The notes under the pieces are model-generated. The model saw only the letters and a list, made by a program, of their open reading frames with translations. It had not been told where the DNA came from and did no database searches. From assembly GCA_963575745.1 (NCBI GenBank), contig CAUYUJ010014320.1, positions 243,501 to 307,500 of the forward strand: DNA of 64,000 nt, read 5' to 3'. Position 1 is the first letter of the stretch, and each line of letters opens with the position of its first letter. The position numbers and the translations under genes were made by a program. Shown here one piece after another: positions 62,505-64,000 of this stretch. This stretch comes from Prorocentrum cordatum (taxonomy: Eukaryota; Sar; Dinophyceae; Prorocentrales; Prorocentraceae).

Positions 62505-63694
62505 CGCCCCTTGGGGCCCCAGGGAGATCGGCTTCCCAGGCGGTGGGTATGGATGGATTGCAGCCTCGGGGCATTGGGAGGAGAGGGGGAGGAGGACGAG
62601 GAAGGCCATGGCCCGGAATGAGACAGCACCTCCCTCCACCAGACCCCTGCTTACGGGTCCACTCGGGGCGCAGATCCTGGCGGCGATGGCCACCGCGACA
62701 GGCTGGGAGCCGCTGTCCCGTGCCGACCTGGAACACGGGTCGCCGAACTGCGCGCATCGCACCCCGCGGTGCGCGACGCGCCGTTCTCTTCGCGCCCTCG
62801 AGGAGGCCGCGCAGAAAAAGGGCACCTCCGCGGCCAAGCCCACGACGCGCGGAGAGCGACGCTGCCCTCGCGGCGCCCTCGAGCGGTGACCGCAGGGATA
62901 TCTGGGCCCAGGGATCGGGCCCGTGGAGGCCTGCCTGCCTGGGGGCCAAGAGTGAGGCGTCCAACGAGGGGGGGGCGCAAGTCATGGCCAGCGGCATGTG
63001 TGCGGCCAAGGGTCGGCGACTCCGAAGGGTATGGTTTGCAGAGGGCGTGGCTTGCAACCGGCAGCCTGGGGAACATCCTGGGGTCACCCTGGGGGGCGCG
63101 CGGGGACCTCGAGAAAGTTCTCCCACGCCCCGAGGAGGCCCGACGAGGACAGTGTCGTGCCCCCCAGGCCCCAACGGCACCGATCGCAAACCACACCCCG
63201 GCGTAACCACACCCTTGGCAGTCGCCGAAAAGGGGGGGGAGCCAGGACGCATCGAAGTAAGAAGAGGCGTCATGGAACACGGGGGAGATATCATGGCCCG
63301 CGCACTGACAGCCCCCGCCCCTGGCCATCCCCCCCTCTCTTGGCCGCCCCGAAGTCTGAGGTGGACGACTCCCCTCTCCCAGAGGACGGGCACGCAAGGC
63401 GCACGCCCCCGCAGCGAGGGCCTTCAGCTGGGCGTGCACGTCGCCCTCGGGCTGAGGACCAGCCCCGTTGACCGCCGGCCCGTTCTTTCGGCGGCGAGCG
63501 AGGGGGGGGAAGAGAGAAGGGGCGGGCCTTCTCAGAAGGCTCGGAAGTCCCCCGGGCCCTCCGAGGAGTTTGCGGAGCCTTCCCCGAAGGCAGATAAAAA
63601 CCTCGCAGAGGGCGCGAGGGCTTCTGAGAAGTCCCGCCACCTTCCGAGGAGGCCTTCTCCTTCTCACTTCCCCCCCTCGCTCGCCGCCGGCCTT

Positions 63695-64000
63695 GGCTCG
63701 AGAAAAGGTCTGATGGATGAACCTGCGCAGGTCCACGACGTCCTTGACAGATGCGGTGTTGGAGCCTCTGAGGCCGTAGACAGTGGCAAAGAAGTCGTCC
63801 ACGCTGAGCCTCGTGGCCTGCCCGTCCGCCCTGTACTTGTCGAAAATGATGTCGACGAGGTCGGTGAGCCCCACGACATCCACGCCAACCCCCTCCAGCG
63901 TACCGACACACTCGTCGTTATCTAGCATCTCATAAAACTCTTGCTCCGAGATCGTACCGTCCCCGTCCCGGTCAATGCTGTTCAAGACCTTGGAAAGCCG
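63695..64000 (-). CDS. EF-hand exon of a probable ion-channel gene (partial)
   Basis: The exon enters from beyond the window. It reads LSKVLNSIDRDGDGTISEQE, a canonical 12-residue EF-hand loop (D-R-D-G-D-G-T-I-S-E-Q-E), then a degenerate second EF-hand (DKYRADGQATRLSVDDFF), then LRGSNTASVKDVVDLRRFI. This last phrase after an EF-hand pair is characteristic of the cytoplasmic tail of dinoflagellate voltage-gated cation channels, where calcium binding would regulate the channel. Coding likely ends after FSRAK near 63695 at a GC- or GT-type donor; the frame beyond is low-complexity. The membrane domain must lie past 64000. Confidence 0.75.

Overview
The window looks like a piece of a dinoflagellate nuclear genome. 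The best evidence is at 6810-6845. On the minus strand there is a full copy of the 22-nt dinoflagellate spliced leader, followed directly by a second truncated leader and then an ATG. This is the usual scar of an mRNA that was trans-spliced, reverse transcribed, re-inserted and trans-spliced again. High GC, very many simple repeats, dinoflagellate-style LINE and Ty1/copia retroelements, and a split EF-hand gene of the kind found in dinoflagellate ion channels at the right edge all agree. I cannot name the species.

Layout. 1-1.7 kb: repeats. 1.72-6.85 kb: a LINE on the minus strand (ORF1 plus a broken endonuclease/reverse transcriptase ORF2), sitting in a TA-rich tandem repeat array. 7.5-11.4 kb: short-period arrays, a G-rich minisatellite and a large inverted repeat with terminal inverted repeats. 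11.4-19.1 kb: mostly non-coding, with a long GGA/CCT inverted tract, a satellite of about 85 bp in about 20 copies (15.79-17.47 kb) and a MITE-like palindromic element. 19.185-28.885 kb: a complete but frame-broken Ty1/copia element with 159-bp LTRs, a primer-binding site, gag, protease, integrase, RT and RNase H, plus a methyltransferase-like domain ahead of the integrase. 29-32.4 kb: repeats, a second copy of the MITE-like element and a TATCCATATCC hairpin.

32.4-60.0 kb is the most remarkable part. It is a block of about 27.5 kb read entirely on the minus strand and flanked by direct copies of the same sequence of about 90 bp (two tandem copies at the left, one at the right). In 5'-to-3' order it carries a long disordered region full of small hairpins, zinc-binding and RING-finger modules, a DNMT3-like cytosine methyltransferase, an APE-type endonuclease, a reverse transcriptase, RNase H, a zinc finger, a UPF1-like SF1 helicase and a further zinc-rich region. 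I read it as one giant non-LTR retroelement carrying its own methyltransferase and helicase. The reading frame is broken at many places, mostly at G/C homopolymers, and the methyltransferase and RT catalytic residues are altered, so this copy is probably dead or contains sequencing errors.

60.0-64.0 kb: a strictly phased 14-bp minisatellite, GGA/CCT tracts, and the last exon plus an EF-hand exon of a minus-strand gene that continues past the window. The host contributes only this gene, and perhaps one doubtful exon near 13.4 kb, to the coding content. Nearly everything else is mobile or repetitive DNA.
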